Assembly: GCF_031180885.1 (NCBI RefSeq)
Contig: NZ_JAPSLK010000018.1
Span: forward strand, 1 to 64,000
DNA from: Saccharothrix sp.
Lineage (GTDB): Bacteria > Actinomycetota > Actinomycetes > Mycobacteriales > Pseudonocardiaceae
Direction: 5' to 3'
Length of the DNA: 64,000 nucleotides
The notes under the pieces were generated by a model. The model saw nothing but the letters and a program-made list of their open reading frames with translations, did not search any database and had not been told where the DNA came from. The position numbers were made by a program, and so were the translations under genes. Of this stretch, positions 61,439 through 64,000 are shown one piece after another. The stretch's first letter is position 1. Each line of letters begins with the position of its first letter.

Positions 61439-61973
61439 TCATGGGCTGGAGGACCGCGACCATCTGGTCCTCCTTGCCGCCGTTGAGCGACATGGCGACC
61501 AGGACGCTGCGGTTCGGGTTCACCGCCGTGGTGGTCGTGCACACGGTGGCGTTGCCGTCCCGCTCGCACAGCACCCAGGACGAGTGACCTTCCACGACCA
61601 CTTCGCGGCCCTTCGGCTGCCGGTCTCGCACGTGCTCGTACTTCTGGTACAGCGCGGCCACGACGCTGCCGTCGGGCAGCACGTACTGGCACGACTCCTG
61701 GATCAGGTCGTCCTTGCGCGCCGGGTCCTTGACCAGGGACCCGACCGGCTTGAGGTCGTCGGCGCTGAGCAGCTTGCACGGGTCCACCCCGGACACCGAC
61801 CGCTGCTTGGCGATCTTCGGCGCGCCGCCCGGCGACCCGGACGAGGTGGACGGCGGCGTGGACGAGGGTGTGAAACCGGCCTCGGGGAGCGCGTCGCCGT
61901 TGATGGTGTAGCTGCACCCCGAGAGGACGAGCGCGGACAGGGCCACCAGGAGCAACGTGCGGGTGCTGGTCAC
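61404..61973 (-). CDS. DUF3558-like secreted lipoprotein
   Basis: 189 residues from GTG 61973, chosen because it gives a compact lipoprotein signal (TSTRTLLLVALSALVLSGC, lipobox LSGC). The frame extends to GTG 62006. A Ser/Thr/Pro linker (residues ~28-50) precedes a globular domain with four Cys (DPCKLLS, ESCQYVL, WVLCERD, TVCTTTT), typical of the DUF3558 family of actinobacterial surface lipoproteins of unknown role. The 3' end overlaps the MFS gene antisense by 35 bp. Confidence 0.85.
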   Translation of the reverse strand: MTSTRTLLLVALSALVLSGCSYTINGDALPEAGFTPSSTPPSTSSGSPGGAPKIAKQRSVSGVDPCKLLSADDLKPVGSLVKDPARKDDLIQESCQYVLPDGSVVAALYQKYEHVRDRQPKGREVVVEGHSSWVLCERDGNATVCTTTTAVNPNRSVLVAMSLNGGKEDQMVAVLQPMIKAAVNRLPAG

Positions 61974-62053
61974 GACAGGCAACGGTAGCCGGTGTGATCG
62001 CCGCACGTCCGGCGGTTGGTGGTCGTGCCACCGCTCCGCCTACGCTCGGACAC

Positions 62054-64000
62054 GTGCCCATCGACGCGCCCACCCGAACGCAGCGCACCGGTCTGATCCC
62101 CCTGCTGGTCGTCGGCACGGCCATAGCCGCGGTGGTGGCGGCGGGTCTCGCGACGCTCACCGGCGCGGACCGGGTCGGCCTGCTCGTGGTGCGGGTGCTG
62201 ACCGAGTCCGCCGCGGCCGTGACGATCGGCTCACTGCTGCTGGCCGCGTTCCTCGTCCCGCCCCAGGAGAACGGCACCCTGGCCGCCGACGGCTACGCGG
62301 CGCTGCGCACGGCGGCCTGGACGGCTCTGCTGTGGACGTTGGGCGCGGTGGCGTCCGTGCCGTTCACCGTGGCCGACGCGCTGGGCCAGCCGGTGGGCGC
62401 GGTCATCGAGCCGTCCGTCCTGTTCCAGCTGGCCGGGTTCATGGAACAGGCCAAGGCGTGGATGATCACCGCCGTCGTGGTGGCGCTGCTCGCGCTGGGC
62501 TGCCGGCTGGTGCTGTCGTGGAACTGGACGGTGGTGCTGTTCCTGCTGTCCGTGTTCGCCCTGATGCCGGTGGCGGTGACCGGGCACTCCTCCGGCGGAG
62601 GCGCGCACGACGTGGCCACCAACAGCCTGCTGTACCACCTGGTGGCGGCGGCGCTGTGGGTCGGCGGGCTCATCGCGCTGCTCGCGCACGGCCGGCGCGG
62701 CGGCGCCCACCTGGGGCTCGCCACCGAGCGGTTCTCCAAGCTCGCGCTGGTGTGCTGGCTGATCATGGCGGTCTCCGGCGTCATCAACGCCAAGGTCCGG
62801 CTGCCCTGGAGCGTGCTGTTCACCAGCGAGTACGGCCTGCTCGTGCTGGGCAAGGTCGCGGCGCTGATCGTCCTGGGCGTCTTCGGCTACCTGCACCGCA
62901 CCAAGAGCGTGAAGGAGGTGCAGGCGACCGGCACCGGGCGCGCGCTGCTCAAGCTCGCGGGCGTCGAGGTCCTGCTGATGTTCCTCACCCTGGGGCTGGC
63001 CGGCGCGCTGAGCCGGACGCCTCCGCCGCCCGAGGGCCGGGTGTTCCCCAGCACGGTCGAGATCCGCATCGGCTACGACCTCGCGGGCGCGCCCACGATC
63101 ACCCGGCTGCTGTTCGACTGGCGGTTCGACCTGATCTTCGGCGCGGGCGCGATCGCGTTGGCAGTCGTGTACCTGCTGGGCGTGCGGCGGCTGCGCAGGC
63201 GCGGTGACGCGTGGCCGGTGGGGCGCACGATCGCGTGGGTCGCGGGCTGCCTGACCGTGCTGGTGGCAACCTCGTCCGGGATCGGCCGGTACTCGCCCGC
63301 GATGTTCAGCATCCACATGGAGAGCCACATGCTGCTCTCCATGCTCGCCCCGATCCTGCTCGTTCTGGGCGGCCCGGTGACGTTGGCGCTGCGAGCGCTG
63401 CCGGTCGCGGGCAAGGGCAACCCGCCCGGTCCGCGCGAGTGGATCCTGGCCCTGGTGCACTCCCCGGTGGCGCGGGTGCTGACCAACCCGTTCGTGGCGC
63501 TGGCGCTGTTCGTCGGGTCGTTCTACGGGCTGTACTTCTCCGGCCTGTTCGACTGGGCGCTGGACTTCCACTGGGCCCACCTGCTGATGAACCTGCACTT
63601 CATCCTGGTCGGGTACGTCTTCTACTGGCCGGTCATCGGCATCGACCCGGCGCCCAAGCGGTTGCCGCCGCTGGGCCGGCTGGGGCTGCTGTTCGCGTCC
63701 ATCCCGTTCCACGCGTTCTTCGGCATCGTGCTGATGAGTTCGCAGAACGTGATCGGCGAGAACTTCTACCGCGCGCTGGCGCTGCCGTGGGTGAGTTCGC
63801 AGTTGGAGGACCAGCGGCTGGGCGGCGGCATCGCGTGGGCGGCGGGCGAGGTGCCGCTGATCGTGGTGATGGTGGCGCTGCTGGTGCAGTGGGCGCGCTC
63901 GGACGACCGGGACGCTCGGCGCGCCGACCGCAAGGCCGACGCCGACGGTGACGCGGACCTCGCCGCCTACAACGCGATGCTGCGCAAGCTGTCCGAACGG
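62054..64000 (+). CDS. CopD-CtaG fusion membrane protein (3' truncated)
   Basis: GTG 62054 opens a frame of 649 codons that runs off the right edge. The N-terminal half (about residues 1-330) has eight or nine helices of the copper-resistance CopD family, with the conserved GHSSGGGAHD and GKVAALIVLGVFGYLHR. The C-terminal half is the cytochrome c oxidase assembly CtaG (caa3-type) domain, with HMESHMLLSMLAPILLVLGG and FHWAHLLMNLHFILVGYVFYWP. The fusion is common in actinobacteria and delivers copper to the terminal oxidase at the cell membrane. It is divergent from the lipoprotein gene; the 80 bp between them should hold both promoters. Ordinary chromosomal gene. Confidence 0.92.
   Translation, partial: MPIDAPTRTQRTGLIPLLVVGTAIAAVVAAGLATLTGADRVGLLVVRVLTESAAAVTIGSLLLAAFLVPPQENGTLAADGYAALRTAAWTALLWTLGAVASVPFTVADALGQPVGAVIEPSVLFQLAGFMEQAKAWMITAVVVALLALGCRLVLSWNWTVVLFLLSVFALMPVAVTGHSSGGGAHDVATNSLLYHLVAAALWVGGLIALLAHGRRGGAHLGLATERFSKLALVCWLIMAVSGVINAKVRLPWSVLFTSEYGLLVLGKVAALIVLGVFGYLHRTKSVKEVQATGTGRALLKLAGVEVLLMFLTLGLAGALSRTPPPPEGRVFPSTVEIRIGYDLAGAPTITRLLFDWRFDLIFGAGAIALAVVYLLGVRRLRRRGDAWPVGRTIAWVAGCLTVLVATSSGIGRYSPAMFSIHMESHMLLSMLAPILLVLGGPVTLALRALPVAGKGNPPGPREWILALVHSPVARVLTNPFVALALFVGSFYGLYFSGLFDWALDFHWAHLLMNLHFILVGYVFYWPVIGIDPAPKRLPPLGRLGLLFASIPFHAFFGIVLMSSQNVIGENFYRALALPWVSSQLEDQRLGGGIAWAAGEVPLIVVMVALLVQWARSDDRDARRADRKADADGDADLAAYNAMLRKLSER

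Noticed and set aside
63211-63951. 246-codon plus-strand frame
   Set aside because: It is an alternative frame of the CopD-CtaG gene; the real frame (GTG 62054 to the window edge) encodes the conserved membrane motifs.

Overview
The window is very GC-rich (about 72-75 % by eye), with strong G/C bias at third codon positions and GTG/TTG starts. The gene content points to a Pseudonocardiales-type actinomycete (Saccharothrix/Actinosynnema/Lentzea-like); this is an inference, as no 16S or other phylogenetic marker is present.

Positions 1-38324 are four co-directional type I modular polyketide synthase genes. The first is cut by the left edge. They carry eight modules: (a) AT-mal/DH/KR (partial), (b) mal/DH/KR, (c) methylmalonyl/DH/KR, (d) mal/DH/KR, (e) mal/A-type KR, (f) methylmalonyl/DH/ER/KR, (g) methylmalonyl/DH/KR, (h) mal with a wrecked KR. 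There is no thioesterase. A flavin alpha-hydroxy-acid oxidase-like gene and an FG-GAP beta-propeller gene follow on the same strand. A 0.6 kb gene-free stretch with a long palindrome and GC-rich tandem repeats separates this from a convergent operon.

The convergent operon (52054 down to 41096) runs: ABC ATPase, ABC permease, Cys-nucleophile alpha/beta-hydrolase (Dieckmann-cyclase type), A-PCP NRPS with an asparagine-like code, C-A*-PCP NRPS with a broken A domain, AsnO/VioC-like non-heme iron hydroxylase, RetSat/CrtI-like flavoprotein, P450. Divergent from it are a second FG-GAP propeller, an amidase and a second P450 (52289-55900), closed by a strong hairpin. Together this reads as a PKS-NRPS pathway: the beta-keto polyketide of module (h) is joined to an Asn or 3-hydroxy-Asn unit and released by Dieckmann cyclisation as a 3-acyl tetramic acid. 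Read colinearly, the module order places a 2-methyl-enoyl dienophile, a four-carbon tether and a conjugated polyene in the arrangement that gives a decalin by intramolecular Diels-Alder reaction (equisetin-type geometry).

From 55968 on the genes look unrelated to the cluster: quinone oxidoreductase with MerR regulator, SDR with divergent TetR regulator, tRNA-Arg(UCU), LacI regulator with divergent MFS transporter and a textbook operator, a DUF3558-type lipoprotein, and a CopD-CtaG copper/cytochrome-oxidase assembly membrane protein that runs off the right edge.

The most unusual observations are: (1) a dispersed ~48 bp repeat inserted at least seven times inside PKS coding sequence, in both orientations and in four reading frames without breaking the gene; (2) two paralogous cytosolic-looking FG-GAP propellers bracketing the tailoring genes, with no known role and candidates for a new cyclase or scaffold; (3) the decalin-tetramate assembly logic itself.
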